A stretch of DNA of 64,000 nucleotides from Pseudomonas sp. Irchel 3E20 (GTDB lineage: Bacteria > Pseudomonadota > Gammaproteobacteria > Pseudomonadales > Pseudomonadaceae). The stretch covers positions 124,001-188,000 of the forward strand of contig NZ_FYEE01000006.1 in the NCBI RefSeq assembly GCF_900187645.1, read 5' to 3'. How positions within the stretch are numbered: the first letter of the stretch is position 1; every line of letters starts with the position of its first letter. Below the pieces are notes generated by a model that was given only the letters and a program-made list of their open reading frames with translations, was not told where the DNA came from and did not search any database. Positions 27,044 through 36,436 of this stretch are shown here, one piece after another. The translations under genes were made by a program, and so were the position numbers.

Positions 27044-28768
27044 TCATTGGCCGGGAGCGCTCTGGCGCCAGGCCTGGGAGCGGCGCAGCAAGCCGCGCGA
27101 CGCCCAGGCCAGGAGCAGGGAAACGCTCGCCGAAGTGAACAGAATCAAGGTGGACATGGCCGCCGCGCCGCCGACGTTGCCGGCGTCGTCCATGTTCAGC
27201 ACCGCCACGGCGGCGAGGATGGTGTCGGGGCTGTAGAGGAAAATCGCCGCCGACACGGTGGTCATGGCCGAGACGAACAGGTAGCGCACGATGTCCAGCA
27301 GGGCCGGCAGGCAAATCGGCACCGTGACCCTCACGTAGTGGCGATACAGCGGCGCCTTCAGCGACAGGGCGGCGGCCTCGAACTCCGCGTCGAGTTGGCG
27401 CAGGGCGGTGGTGGCGGTCATTTGCGCGGTGGTCAAATAGTGAGCAATGGTGCAGACCACTAGCAGGGTCATCGTCCCGTAGAACACATGCAGTGGGTTG
27501 CCGCTGAGGTTGAAGAAAAACACGTAGCCCAGGCCCAAGACCAAACCCGGCACCGCCATCGGTACGAAACTCAGCATGCGCAGCGTCAGGTTGAGGCCGC
27601 GCTGGCTGTGGGTTTTTTCCATCAGGTAGGCACCGGTGAAGATCAGCACGCTGCCGATCAGCGCCGTGCACAGGGCCATCTTCACGCTGTTGCCGTAGGC
27701 CAGCCAGCCGCCGCCCGCCGTGTCGTTGAACTGGTAGTGGTTGAGCGACAGCGACAGGTTGTACGGCCAGAACTTGACCAGCGACGAATACACCGCCATG
27801 CCGAACACCAGCAACAACACCGCGCAGATCAACAGCACGATGGCCAGGTAGCAGCCATCGCGCAGCCGCGACGGCGCCGGGGTGAACACCTGGGCGCGGC
27901 CGCTCATGGCATCGCCGTGCTGGCGCCGCAGCCAGGCGTCCACGGCGAAACTGAACAGCGCCGGCAGCAACAGCACCATGCCGATCAACGCACCGCGGCC
28001 AAATTGCTGCTGGCCCACTACCGCCTTATAGGCTTCCAGGGCCAGCACCTGGTAGTCGCCGCCGACCACCACCGGCACGCCAAAGTCAGTGATGGTCAGG
28101 GTGAACACCAGGCAGAACGCAGCGAACACGGCTTGCCGGGTGGCCGGCCAGGTGATGCTACGAAACGCCTTGGCCGGGCTGGCGCCCATGCTGGAGGCGG
28201 CGTCGAACAGGCGCGCATCGGCCAAGGACAGCGCCGACAACAGAATCATCAGCGCATGGGGAAAGGTGTAGATCGCCTCGCCGAGGACGATGCCCCAGAA
28301 ACCGTAGATGTTGTCCGACAGCAACCCACGCAACAGGCCCTGGTTGCCGAACAGGTAGACCAGGGCAATGCCCGGCAGCATCGAGGGCGCCATTAGCGGC
28401 AGCAGCGATAGGCCGCGCCACAGGCCTTTTGCCGGGATCAGGGTGCGCTGCAAGGCGTAGGCAAACAGGTAGGCCAAAGGTACGACGATGGCCGCGACAC
28501 TCAGCGAAACTTTCAGGCTATTGCCCAGCAACCAGTGGAAGTTGTCGCTGGTCAGCAGCTCCCGCGCGGCCACCAAGCCTCCGCCCTGGCCGTCTTCGGC
28601 GCTGAAACCGCGCCAGAAGATCGCCAGCAGCGGCATCAGCACCGCCACGCTCAGCAGGCACAACAGCAGCAGTTTGCCGCCAATCACGAAGACCCGGTCA
28701 CCGAGTTCGGCGCGCGAAGCCTTGCGCACCTGCTTGTGCGCCAGCGCCAGGGTCATGGGTGTGCTCAT
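27044..28768 (-). CDS. phnU: Putative 2-aminoethylphosphonate ABC transporter, fused permease
   Basis: 574 residues with twelve hydrophobic segments: two tandem permease units in one chain, each with an EAA-type loop (ASSMGASPAKAFRSITWP around residue 200 and AALSLKAPLYRHYVRVTVP in the second half). This fused form is typical of PhnU2/AfuB-like permeases. Starts at the TGATG overlap with the ATPase gene, so the three transporter genes form one operon. Confidence 0.8.
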   Translation of the reverse strand: MSTPMTLALAHKQVRKASRAELGDRVFVIGGKLLLLCLLSVAVLMPLLAIFWRGFSAEDGQGGGLVAARELLTSDNFHWLLGNSLKVSLSVAAIVVPLAYLFAYALQRTLIPAKGLWRGLSLLPLMAPSMLPGIALVYLFGNQGLLRGLLSDNIYGFWGIVLGEAIYTFPHALMILLSALSLADARLFDAASSMGASPAKAFRSITWPATRQAVFAAFCLVFTLTITDFGVPVVVGGDYQVLALEAYKAVVGQQQFGRGALIGMVLLLPALFSFAVDAWLRRQHGDAMSGRAQVFTPAPSRLRDGCYLAIVLLICAVLLLVFGMAVYSSLVKFWPYNLSLSLNHYQFNDTAGGGWLAYGNSVKMALCTALIGSVLIFTGAYLMEKTHSQRGLNLTLRMLSFVPMAVPGLVLGLGYVFFFNLSGNPLHVFYGTMTLLVVCTIAHYLTTAQMTATTALRQLDAEFEAAALSLKAPLYRHYVRVTVPICLPALLDIVRYLFVSAMTTVSAAIFLYSPDTILAAVAVLNMDDAGNVGGAAAMSTLILFTSASVSLLLAWASRGLLRRSQAWRQSAPGQ

Positions 28769-29844
28769 CAGGCAAACACCTGCAGGCTGCGCGGCGGCAG
28801 GGCGACCATGATGTCCTGTGCGCCCAGGCGTGGCATGGCCTCGGGCGCCACTTCGGCGAGCAAGGCGTGGCCGGGCAAGTGGTTGAGTTCAAAACTCATG
28901 CGGCAGCGGTTACCCAAAAAGGTGATCTCGCGCACCTTGGCCGGGAACAGGTTTTCTTCGTGCACCAACGGGTTGACGCTGATCGCCTCGGGGCGGCAGA
29001 ACAACCGCCCCGACGCTGCGCTGCCGGCATTGGCAGCCAGGCGCAGGCTCATGCCGCCCACCTGGGCGTGGCTCTGGCTGTGGCGCTGGAACGGTAGCCA
29101 GTTACCCTGACCGACGAATTCGGCGACGAAAGGCGTGGCCGGGTGGTCGTAGATTTCCTGCGGGGTGGCGTATTGCTCGACCTTGCCGTGGTTCATCACG
29201 GCGATGCGGTCGGCCATCAACATGGCTTCGTCCTGGTTGTGGGTGACCATCAACGTGGTGATGCCCAGGCTGCGCTGCAATTGGCGCAATTCGGTGCACA
29301 AATGCTCGCGCACGCGGGCGTCGAGGGCCGACATCGGCTCGTCGAGCAGCAGCAACGAGGGTGCTGGCGCCAAGGCGCGGGCCAGGGCCACGCGCTGTTG
29401 CTGGCCGCCGGACAATTGGCCGGGGTACTTCTTTTCGCTGCCGGTCAGGCCCACCAGTTCCAGCATCTGTGCCACGCGCTTGCGCACCTCCTCGCGGCCG
29501 CTGCCGGCCAGGCCATAGGCGATGTTGGCTTCGACGCTGAGGTTGGGAAACAGGGCGTAGGACTGGAACAAAATCCCGTAGTCCCGCGCCTGCGGTGCCA
29601 GTCGGGAAACATCGCGATCACCCAGGTACAACTCGCCACGGTCCTGGCGCTCCAGGCCTGCGATGCAGCGTAGCAAGGTGGTCTTGCCACACCCGGATGG
29701 CCCGAGCAGGCACACCAACTCGCCGGCGGCGACGTCCAGCGACACGTTGTCCAGGGCGGTAAAGGCGCCGAAGCGTTTCTCGACACCGCGTACCTTCATC
29801 GGCGCACCGGGGTTGCTCAGGGGTATTGCGATCGCGTGGTTCAT
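28768..29844 (-). CDS. phnT: Putative 2-aminoethylphosphonate ABC transporter, ATP-binding protein
   Basis: 358 residues. Walker A GPSGCGKTTLLRC, the Q-loop FQSYALFPNL, signature LSGGQQQRVALARAL, Walker B LLLLDEPMSALD and H-loop VTHNQDEA. A C-terminal regulatory TOBE-like domain covers about residues 250-358. It powers uptake of the substrate held by the binding protein. The ATPase subgroup includes potA/fbpC/phnT, so the call rests on the neighbours. Confidence 0.8.
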   Translation of the reverse strand: MNHAIAIPLSNPGAPMKVRGVEKRFGAFTALDNVSLDVAAGELVCLLGPSGCGKTTLLRCIAGLERQDRGELYLGDRDVSRLAPQARDYGILFQSYALFPNLSVEANIAYGLAGSGREEVRKRVAQMLELVGLTGSEKKYPGQLSGGQQQRVALARALAPAPSLLLLDEPMSALDARVREHLCTELRQLQRSLGITTLMVTHNQDEAMLMADRIAVMNHGKVEQYATPQEIYDHPATPFVAEFVGQGNWLPFQRHSQSHAQVGGMSLRLAANAGSAASGRLFCRPEAISVNPLVHEENLFPAKVREITFLGNRCRMSFELNHLPGHALLAEVAPEAMPRLGAQDIMVALPPRSLQVFA

Positions 29845-29958
29845 GGATGGGCCTCATCAAGCAGATGCAGGCCATCCTAGGGAAGCAATGCGTAGGTCTT
29901 GTGGCAGCGAGGCAAAAACTGCCGATAGTGGTATTGGGGGATTTGGGTAGGAGCGGGC

Positions 29959-30828
29959 TTAGCCTTCAATCGGCGCCATTTCCTGCGCCACGCCCAAAAA
30001 TGCCGCCGGCAGCCGCGCGTTTTTGCGCTCTTTGAGGCAGTACAGGTACTCGGGCAACAGCGGTGCGTTTTCCAGGGTCAGCACCTTTAGCTGCGGGTCG
30101 TGGGGCACTTCCTGGCGGGCGATGATGCTGATGCCGATGTTGCGCAGCACCGCTTCGCGGATCGATTCGCGGCTGCCGATTTCCAGCAAGGGCCCGAAGG
30201 ACACGCCCGCGCTCTTGAGCATGTGTTCGGTCAACTGCCGGGTGGTGGAGCCCGTTTCGCGCATCAGCAGCGTGTGCCCGTTCAGCGCACTGAGGGGGAT
30301 GTGGTCGAACGCCGCCAACGGGTGGTTGCGGTGCACCGCCAGCACGAGAGGGTCCATGCCCAACACCCGGCGGATCAGGCGCGGGTCTTCCAGCAGTTGG
30401 GACGAGGCAGCGACGTCGACACGGTATTCCTCCAGGGCTTCAAGCACCTGCTGGGAATTGCCGATTTCCACCGACACCTCGACCTGGGGCAGGCGTTCGC
30501 GAAAGGTTTTCACCAGGTCGAGGATGTAATACGGCGCCGTCGCGGCAATGCGCAGGGAGCCCTGCACCTGCCCGGTGTTGCGCAGGAAGAACTCAATGTC
30601 AGCCTCCTGCTGCAACAGCATCTTGACCATCGGCAGCAACCGCGCGCCGTCGTCGCTCAGGCTCAGGCGCCGGCCGCCGCGGTAGAACAACTCCACGCCG
30701 TATTGGCTTTCCAGGTGCCGAATCTGGGTCGTCACCGTGGGCTGGCTCAGGGCCAGTTTTTTCGCCGCCTGGGTGATGCTACCCAGGCGGGCAACCATGT
30801 AAAACGCCTTTAGCTCGGCACTCAGCAC
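29959..30828 (-). CDS. LysR regulator associated with 2-aminoethylphosphonate uptake
   Basis: 289 residues. N-terminal winged helix (MLSAELKAFYMVARLGSITQ, recognition helix LSQPTVTTQIRHLE) and a periplasmic-binding-like effector domain from about residue 90. The MARLGSITQAAKKLALSQPTVT start and its place upstream of the transporter match the LysR subtype linked to aminoethylphosphonate genes. It lies 114 bp before the ATPase gene on the same strand, so it may be cotranscribed or share the control region with it. Confidence 0.78.
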   Translation of the reverse strand: MLSAELKAFYMVARLGSITQAAKKLALSQPTVTTQIRHLESQYGVELFYRGGRRLSLSDDGARLLPMVKMLLQQEADIEFFLRNTGQVQGSLRIAATAPYYILDLVKTFRERLPQVEVSVEIGNSQQVLEALEEYRVDVAASSQLLEDPRLIRRVLGMDPLVLAVHRNHPLAAFDHIPLSALNGHTLLMRETGSTTRQLTEHMLKSAGVSFGPLLEIGSRESIREAVLRNIGISIIARQEVPHDPQLKVLTLENAPLLPEYLYCLKERKNARLPAAFLGVAQEMAPIEG

Positions 30829-30843
30829 TGCACGCTCGCTTCT

Positions 30844-33069
30844 TTATTTGCGCACCAGGCGCAAGCCATTGAACACCACCAACAGGGCAACGCCCATGTC
30901 GGCAAACACAGCCATCCACATGGTGGCCATCCCGAAGAAGGTTACCGCAAGAAAGATCGCCTTGATGACCAGCGCCAGGGCGATGTTTTGCTTGAGCACC
31001 GTGGACGTCTGGCGCGACAGGCGAATAAATGCGGGGATCTTGCGCAGATCGTCGTCCATTAGGGCGACATCGGCGGTTTCGATGGCGGTGTCGGTGCCGG
31101 CCGCAGCCATGGCGAAACCGATTTCGGAACGGGCCAGGGCCGGGGCGTCGTTGATGCCGTCGCCCACCATACCCACCCGATGGCCCTGGGCGTACAAGGC
31201 TTCGATGGCGCTGAGTTTGTCGGCCGGCAGCAGGTTGCCCTCGGCGCGGTCGATGCCCACTTGTGCGGCAATGGCTTGGGCGGTGTGGGGGTTGTCGCCG
31301 GTCAGCATGAGGGTCTTGATGCCCAGCTCATGCAGTTGCGCGATGGCTTCGCGGCTCGACGCCTTGACGGTATCGGCCACCGCGAACAGGGCCAACGGGC
31401 CGCCCGAGTTGAGCAGCAGCACCACGGATTTGCCTTGTTTTTCCAGGGCGAACAAGCGCTCTTCCAACGCGGGGGAGCACAGGCCCAACTCCTCCACCAA
31501 CCGGTGGTTGCCCAAGTGGTAGAGCTGGCCGCCGATTTCGCCGCTCACGCCGCGCCCGGCCAGGGCCGCAAAGTTATCCACCGTGTGCAGCGCGGTGTGG
31601 TTATCCACAGCCGCGTTGGCGATGGCCATCGACACCGGGTGGTCGGAGCGCGCCGCGAGGCTGGCGGCCAGGGCCACGGCTGTGCCTTCGGCCAAAGGGT
31701 CGAGCGCCACGAAATCGGTCTGTACCGGTTTGCCGTGGGTGATGGTGCCGGTCTTGTCCAGGGCCAGGTAGTCGAGTTTGTAGCCGCCCTCCAGGTACAC
31801 GCCGCCCTTGACCAGAATGCCTTTGCGCGCCGCCGCCGCGAGGCCGCTGACGATGGTCACGGGGGTGGAAATCACCAGTGCACACGGGCACGCCACCACC
31901 AGCAGGACCAACGCGCGGTAGATCCAGTCGAACCACGCCGCGCCCATGAACAGCGGCGGGATCAGGGCCACGCCCAGGGCGAAGAGGAACACCACCGGGG
32001 TGTAGATTTTCGCGAAGCTGTCGACGAAACGCTGGGTCGGCGCCCGCGCGCCCTGGGCCTGTTCCACGGCGTGAATGATGCGCGCCAGGGTGGAGTGGTT
32101 GGCGGCGGCGGTGACACGGTATTCCAGCGAGCCTGACTGGTTGATGGTGCCCGCGAAGACTTTGTCGCCGAGGGTTTTCTCCACAGGCAGGCTTTCGCCG
32201 GTAATCGGTGCCTGGTCGATGGTGGAGTTGCCGGCGGTTACTTCGCCGTCCAGGCCCACGCGTTCGCCGGGGCGAACCCGCACGATGGCGTCCAGTTCAA
32301 CGCTTTTCACTTCCCGTTCGGCCCAGGTTCCGTCGGCCTGGCGCACGGTCGCGGTCTCCGGGGCCATTTGCATCAGGCCACTGATGGCGTTGCGCGCGCG
32401 GTCCAGGGACTTGGCTTCGATCAGCTCGGCCACGGTGAACAGGAACATCACCATCGCCGCTTCCGGCCACTGGCCGATCAGCACCGCGCCGGTCACGGCG
32501 ATACTCATCAGCGCGTTGATGTTGAGGTTGAAGTTCTTGATGGCGATCCAGCCCTTTTTATAGGTGCCAAGGCCACCACTGAGGATCGACACCAGAGCCA
32601 CCAGCGCAACGACGACCGTAGGCGCTGCGTCGGTGAAGTGGATAACCTCGGCAGCCAGGGCCATGACCCCGGACAGGGCCAACGGCCACCAAGGTTTTTT
32701 CGCCGGGGCGGCCGGCGGGTGTTCAGCCTCGACGCCTGCCTCGAACGGGTCGGCCTGCATGCCCAGGGACGCGATGGCGTCGATGATCGGCGTCGTGGAC
32801 GGCAGATCGTGGGTCACGCTCAACACCCGGTTAATCAGGTTGAATTCCAGTTGCTGCACGCCGGCCATTTTGCCGAGCTTGTTCTGGATCAGCGTCTGCT
32901 CGGTGGGGCAGTCCATGGCTTCGATGCGGAACGTGCTCAGGCGCCCATTGGCGCTGACCGCAGCGGTGATTTTCACCACGGCGGGCGCGGCTTTGCTTGA
33001 ACAGCAGGAATGGCCGTGGTCGTGTTTTTCTTCAGTTTTGTGTTTGTGGATATGCAGGGAATCGCTCAT
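30844..33069 (-). CDS. cadA: P1B-type ATPase exporting Zn2+/Cd2+/Pb2+
   Basis: 741 residues from ATG 33069; the open frame continues upstream but crosses the promoter. The N-terminus is His/Cys-rich (HIHKHKTEEKHDHGHSCC), followed by an HMA domain with MDCPTE, the Zn/Cd-type metal site. Core motifs are the membrane CPC (ACPCALVIST), phosphorylation site DKTGTITHG, and MVGDGINDAPAL. It pumps divalent soft metals out of the cytoplasm. Transcribed away from cadR over a shared operator. Total length is close to CadA of P. putida. Confidence 0.92.
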   Translation of the reverse strand: MSDSLHIHKHKTEEKHDHGHSCCSSKAAPAVVKITAAVSANGRLSTFRIEAMDCPTEQTLIQNKLGKMAGVQQLEFNLINRVLSVTHDLPSTTPIIDAIASLGMQADPFEAGVEAEHPPAAPAKKPWWPLALSGVMALAAEVIHFTDAAPTVVVALVALVSILSGGLGTYKKGWIAIKNFNLNINALMSIAVTGAVLIGQWPEAAMVMFLFTVAELIEAKSLDRARNAISGLMQMAPETATVRQADGTWAEREVKSVELDAIVRVRPGERVGLDGEVTAGNSTIDQAPITGESLPVEKTLGDKVFAGTINQSGSLEYRVTAAANHSTLARIIHAVEQAQGARAPTQRFVDSFAKIYTPVVFLFALGVALIPPLFMGAAWFDWIYRALVLLVVACPCALVISTPVTIVSGLAAAARKGILVKGGVYLEGGYKLDYLALDKTGTITHGKPVQTDFVALDPLAEGTAVALAASLAARSDHPVSMAIANAAVDNHTALHTVDNFAALAGRGVSGEIGGQLYHLGNHRLVEELGLCSPALEERLFALEKQGKSVVLLLNSGGPLALFAVADTVKASSREAIAQLHELGIKTLMLTGDNPHTAQAIAAQVGIDRAEGNLLPADKLSAIEALYAQGHRVGMVGDGINDAPALARSEIGFAMAAAGTDTAIETADVALMDDDLRKIPAFIRLSRQTSTVLKQNIALALVIKAIFLAVTFFGMATMWMAVFADMGVALLVVFNGLRLVRK

Positions 33070-33100
33070 CGCGGTGCTTCCAAGAATGTGCCTGTTGCCA

Positions 33101-33131
33101 AGTAAAGACCCTATAGCCACTATAGGGTCAA
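33101..33131 (-). promoter_or_regulatory. MerR-type cadA promoter and CadR operator
   Basis: On the minus strand, TTGACC (33131-33126) and TTTACT (33106-33101) are spaced by 19 bp, longer than the sigma-70 optimum. The spacer holds a perfect dyad, GACCCTATAG-CCA-CTATAGGGTC (33107-33129). This is the classic MerR-family arrangement in which the bound regulator underwinds the promoter when it takes up metal. It lies 32 bp upstream of cadA and 24 bp upstream of cadR. Confidence 0.85.
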
Positions 33132-33154
33132 GCACCCTTTTTGGAGACCTTGCG

Positions 33155-33604
33155 ATGAAGATCGGCGAACTGGCCAAACTGACTGACTGCCCGGTGGAAA
33201 CCATCCGCTATTACGAGCGCGAAGGCTTGTTGCCACCACCCGCGCGCAGCGAAGGCAACTATCGGCTGTACACCCAGGCCCACAGCGAGCGCCTGACGTT
33301 TATCCGCAACTGCCGCACGCTGGACATGACCCTGGAAGAAATCCGCAGCCTGCTGGTACTGCGCGACAGCCCGCAGGACCAGTGCGAGAACGTCAATGCC
33401 CTGGTGGACGAGCACATCCTCCACGTCAAGGCCCGCATCGATGGCCTGCTGGCCTTGCAGGTGCAATTGATCGACCTGCGCCAACGCTGCCACGAAGCGC
33501 CCGGCATCGAGCAATGCGGGATCTTGCAGCGCCTGGAAGTCAGTGGCTCGGTGGTGACCAGTGAGGGTGAGCCTTCACATGTGGGCAGAAGCCACGGGCA
33601 TTGA
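33155..33604 (+). CDS. cadR: MerR-family Cd2+/Pb2+/Zn2+ sensor CadR
   Basis: 149 residues. MerR winged helix (MKIGELAKLTDCPVETIRYYEREGLLPPP), a dimerisation helix and the metal loop with C at DQCENVNALVDEHI and RCHEAPGIEQCG. The His-containing tail (HVGRSHGH) is the extra metal site of CadR. TTTTGGAG provides the ribosome binding site. It activates cadA through the operator at 33107-33129. Confidence 0.92.
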   Translation: MKIGELAKLTDCPVETIRYYEREGLLPPPARSEGNYRLYTQAHSERLTFIRNCRTLDMTLEEIRSLLVLRDSPQDQCENVNALVDEHILHVKARIDGLLALQVQLIDLRQRCHEAPGIEQCGILQRLEVSGSVVTSEGEPSHVGRSHGH

Positions 33605-33634
33605 CGGCTCACCCACAGTTTTTGAGGGAGGGGG

Positions 33635-34606
33635 TCAGACCGCCATCGGTGCGGTCATCGGCGCGTGGTGCTGGTAGCCCTCCAGCGAGAAGTCGCCGGG
33701 TTCGACCTGCTCCAGCCACTCGGGCTGGTAGACGCCGGTCTTGGCGAACTCCGGTACGCGGTCGGCGATCACCAGGCGCGGCATCGGGAACGGCTCGCGG
33801 GTGAGCTGTTCGTTGAGCATGTCCAGGTGGTTTTCGTAGACGTGGGCATCGCCAATGAAATAGGTGAACCAGCGCGGCGTGTAGCCGGTGAGGCGGCCGA
33901 TCAGGCTCAGCAGCGCGGCGCCTTCGGTGAGGTTGAACGGCGTGCCCAGACCCAGGTCGTTGGAGCGGATGTAGAGGGTCAGGGAGATTTCCCGGGTTTC
34001 GACGTTGGGGTGGAACTGGTACAGCAAGTGGCACGGCGGCAGGGCCATTTCATCGAGTTGGGCGCAGTTCCAGCCGTGGAACAGAATGCGGCGGCTGCCC
34101 GGGTCGTTGATGATGGTGTCCACGCACTGGCGCACCTGGTCGATGGACTTGTAGAGCACCACATAGGCCTGGCCGTTTTCCTCGCCTTCGGCGATCTGGC
34201 GGTAGCCTTGCTGGAGCGCCTGCTCGATAGCGGCGGCGTTGCTGCGCGGGACTTGCTTGTACGCCGGCCACTTGCGCCATTGCACGCCGTAGATCTCGCC
34301 CAGGTCGTCGTCGCCCTGGCGGAACGGGTTGGCCAGCCACTGGGTGTTTTCGTTGGCGTTCTGGTCCCAGACCTTGCAGCCCAGGGCGCGGAACTCGGCG
34401 GCGTTGTTCACCCCGCGCAAAAAGCCGCACATCTCGCCGATGGCGGACTTGAACGCCATGCGCCGCGTGGTGATCGCCGGAAAACCTTCCTTGAGGTCAT
34501 AGCGCAGCATCGCGCCGGGAACGCTGATGGTGTTCACGCCGGTACGGTTGGCCTGTTTGGTGCCGTTCTTGATGACGTGGGCGACCAGATCGAGATATTG
34601 CTTCAT
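33635..34606 (-). CDS. thyA: Thymidylate synthase
   Basis: 323 residues. Catalytic C192 in [10 protein letters not shown], the folate/dUMP-binding [14 protein letters not shown] and [10 protein letters not shown] blocks. The chain is about 60 residues longer than E. coli ThyA, with an extra segment between the RKWPAY region and [11 protein letters not shown]. This is the long form seen in fluorescent Pseudomonas and some other bacteria. It methylates dUMP to dTMP using methylene-tetrahydrofolate. Downstream of lgt on the same strand with an intercistronic hairpin. Confidence 0.95.
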   Translation of the reverse strand: MKQYLDLVAHVIKNGTKQANRTGVNTISVPGAMLRYDLKEGFPAITTRRMAFKSAIGEMCGFLRGVNNAAEFRALGCKVWDQNANENTQWLANPFRQGDDDLGEIYGVQWRKWPAYKQVPRSNAAAIEQALQQGYRQIAEGEENGQAYVVLYKSIDQVRQCVDTIINDPGSRRILFHGWNCAQLDEMALPPCHLLYQFHPNVETREISLTLYIRSNDLGLGTPFNLTEGAALLSLIGRLTGYTPRWFTYFIGDAHVYENHLDMLNEQLTREPFPMPRLVIADRVPEFAKTGVYQPEWLEQVEPGDFSLEGYQHHAPMTAPMAV

Positions 34607-34626
34607 GAATTACCTGTGTCCTTGAA

Positions 34627-34646
34627 CGCAGGGCTGGCGCCCTGCG
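34627..34646 (-). terminator. Intercistronic hairpin between lgt and thyA
   Basis: CGCAGGGC (34627-34634), loop TGGC, GCCCTGCG (34639-34646): a perfect 8-bp stem in the 48-bp gap between lgt and thyA. No T-tract; it is likely a partial terminator or RNA stabiliser. Confidence 0.35.
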
Positions 34647-34654
34647 CTGCGAAT

Positions 34655-35467
34655 TTAAAGCGCGGCGTTCTTGGCCGCTGGTGCGCGGTGGTAGGCCAGC
34701 CAGATCAAGGCCAGGCCGCCGACGATCATCGGCAGGCAGAGCACCTGGCCCATGGTCAGCCAGTCCCATGCAAGGTAGCCGAGCTGGGCATCCGGCACGC
34801 GCACGAACTCGACAATGAACCGGAAGAGGCCGTAGAACAGCGCGAACATGCCGGAGACCGCCATGGTCGGGCGTGGCTTACGCGAGAACAGCCAGAGGAT
34901 GGCGAACAATGCCACGCCTTCGAGGGCGAACTGGTAGAGCTGCGACGGATGGCGCGCCAGTTGCGAGGGGTCGCTGTAGGGCGGGAACACCATCGCCCAC
35001 GGCACGTCGGTGGGCTTGCCCCACAACTCGGCGTTGATGAAGTTGCCGATGCGCCCGGCGCCCAGGCCGATGGGCACCATGGGTGCGACAAAATCCATCA
35101 GCTCGAAGAACGACTTGCCGTTGCGTTTACCGAACCACAGCGCCGCCAGCATCACGCCGATAAAGCCACCGTGGAACGACATGCCGCCCTTCCACACTTC
35201 GAAAATCAGCAGCGGGTTGGCCAGGTAGGCGCTCAGGTCGTAGAACAGCACGTAGCCCAGGCGCCCGCCGACGATCACGCCCATGGACATCCAGAACACC
35301 ATGTCCGAGAGTTTTTCCTTGCTCCAGGTCGGGTCGAAACGGTTCAACCGGCGGGAGGCCAGCAACCATGCGCCGCCGATGCCGATCAGATACATCAGGC
35401 CGTACCAGTGGATTTTCAGCGGGCCGATGGCCAGGGCCACCGGGTCAATCTGCGGGTAAGGCAGCAT
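34655..35467 (-). CDS. lgt: Prolipoprotein diacylglyceryl transferase
   Basis: 270 residues with seven membrane segments. The conserved Lgt blocks are [25 protein letters not shown] and [17 protein letters not shown]. It moves diacylglycerol from phosphatidylglycerol onto the lipobox cysteine of prelipoproteins, the first step of lipoprotein maturation in the inner membrane. lgt-thyA is a conserved pair in Pseudomonas. It would process the lipoproteins encoded in this window at 3541, 15725 and 61620. Confidence 0.96.
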   Translation of the reverse strand: MLPYPQIDPVALAIGPLKIHWYGLMYLIGIGGAWLLASRRLNRFDPTWSKEKLSDMVFWMSMGVIVGGRLGYVLFYDLSAYLANPLLIFEVWKGGMSFHGGFIGVMLAALWFGKRNGKSFFELMDFVAPMVPIGLGAGRIGNFINAELWGKPTDVPWAMVFPPYSDPSQLARHPSQLYQFALEGVALFAILWLFSRKPRPTMAVSGMFALFYGLFRFIVEFVRVPDAQLGYLAWDWLTMGQVLCLPMIVGGLALIWLAYHRAPAAKNAAL

Positions 35468-35542
35468 TGCGACTCCTCGTCAGTTTTCAACAGTCCGCCG
35501 GGACCATGCCCGGGCGGGATTAAGCCAGCATTGCGTTGCAGG

Positions 35543-36325
35543 TCAGATCAGGAAACTCAGACCCACGCAGAACAGCAAAGCGGCGAACAAGCGCTTGAGC
35601 AAACGCGGCGACAGCTTGTGGGCCAGGCGTGCGCCATAACGGGCGAAAAACATGCTGGTCAAAGCGATCCCCAGCAGCGCCGGCAAGTACACGAAGCCCA
35701 GGCTCTGGGCCGGCAGGTGCGGGTCGTTCCAGCCCAGCACCATGAAACTCAGGGCGCTGGCCAGGGCAATCGGCAAGCCGCACGCCGAAGACGTGGCCAC
35801 GGCTTGTTGCATCGGCACGCTGCGCCAGGTCAGGAACGGTACGGTCAACGAACCGCCGCCGATGCCGAAAATCGCCGAGGCCCAGCCAATCACCGAGCCG
35901 GCCAGGGTCAGACCGACTTTACCCGGCACCGTTCGGCTGGCCTTGGGCTTGAGCTCCAGGGCCATCTGCACGGCGATCACCAGGGCGAACACGCCGATGA
36001 TTTTTTGCAGGTTGGGGCCGGAAATCGCTTCAGCGGTGAGGGCGCCAAAACCGGCGCCGATCAGGATACCCAGGGTCATCCACACAAAGATCGGCCAGCG
36101 CACCGCGCCTTTGCGCTGGTGTTCACGCACGGCGTTGATCGAGGTGAAGATGATGGTCGCCAGGGAGGTGCCCACCGCCAGGTGAGTGAGGATCGAGGCG
36201 TCGAAGCCTTGCAGGGTGAAGCTGAACACCAGCACCGGAACGATGATGATCCCGCCGCCCACGCCAAACAGCCCGGCCAGCACGCCGGCACAGGCGCCCA
36301 GCAGCAGATAGAGGAGAAATTCCAT
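35543..36325 (-). CDS. TauE/SafE-family sulfite/organosulfonate exporter
   Basis: 260 residues from ATG 36325, with GAGGAG just upstream; the open frame runs further but without support. Eight hydrophobic segments and the two TauE repeat signatures, GVLAGLFGVGGGIIIVPVLVFS and GWASAIFGIGGGSLTVPFLTW. Family members export sulfite, taurine-derived sulfonates or other anions. It is 75 bp upstream of lgt. Confidence 0.82.
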   Translation of the reverse strand: MEFLLYLLLGACAGVLAGLFGVGGGIIIVPVLVFSFTLQGFDASILTHLAVGTSLATIIFTSINAVREHQRKGAVRWPIFVWMTLGILIGAGFGALTAEAISGPNLQKIIGVFALVIAVQMALELKPKASRTVPGKVGLTLAGSVIGWASAIFGIGGGSLTVPFLTWRSVPMQQAVATSSACGLPIALASALSFMVLGWNDPHLPAQSLGFVYLPALLGIALTSMFFARYGARLAHKLSPRLLKRLFAALLFCVGLSFLI

Positions 36326-36436
36326 GGTCGCACCCCGTAATAAGTGCGGCATGGTAACGGATGCATGGCCTGCGGCGGAACTGGATGAGCCAGGTTTGTC
36401 TGCGTAGAGTGGGCAAAAAACACAAGGGACAACCTT

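Noticed and set aside
33665..36340. 891-codon plus-strand frame opposite thyA, lgt and the TauE gene
   Set aside because: It spans three well-recognised genes on the other strand and is Gln/His/Arg-rich, as such shadows are.
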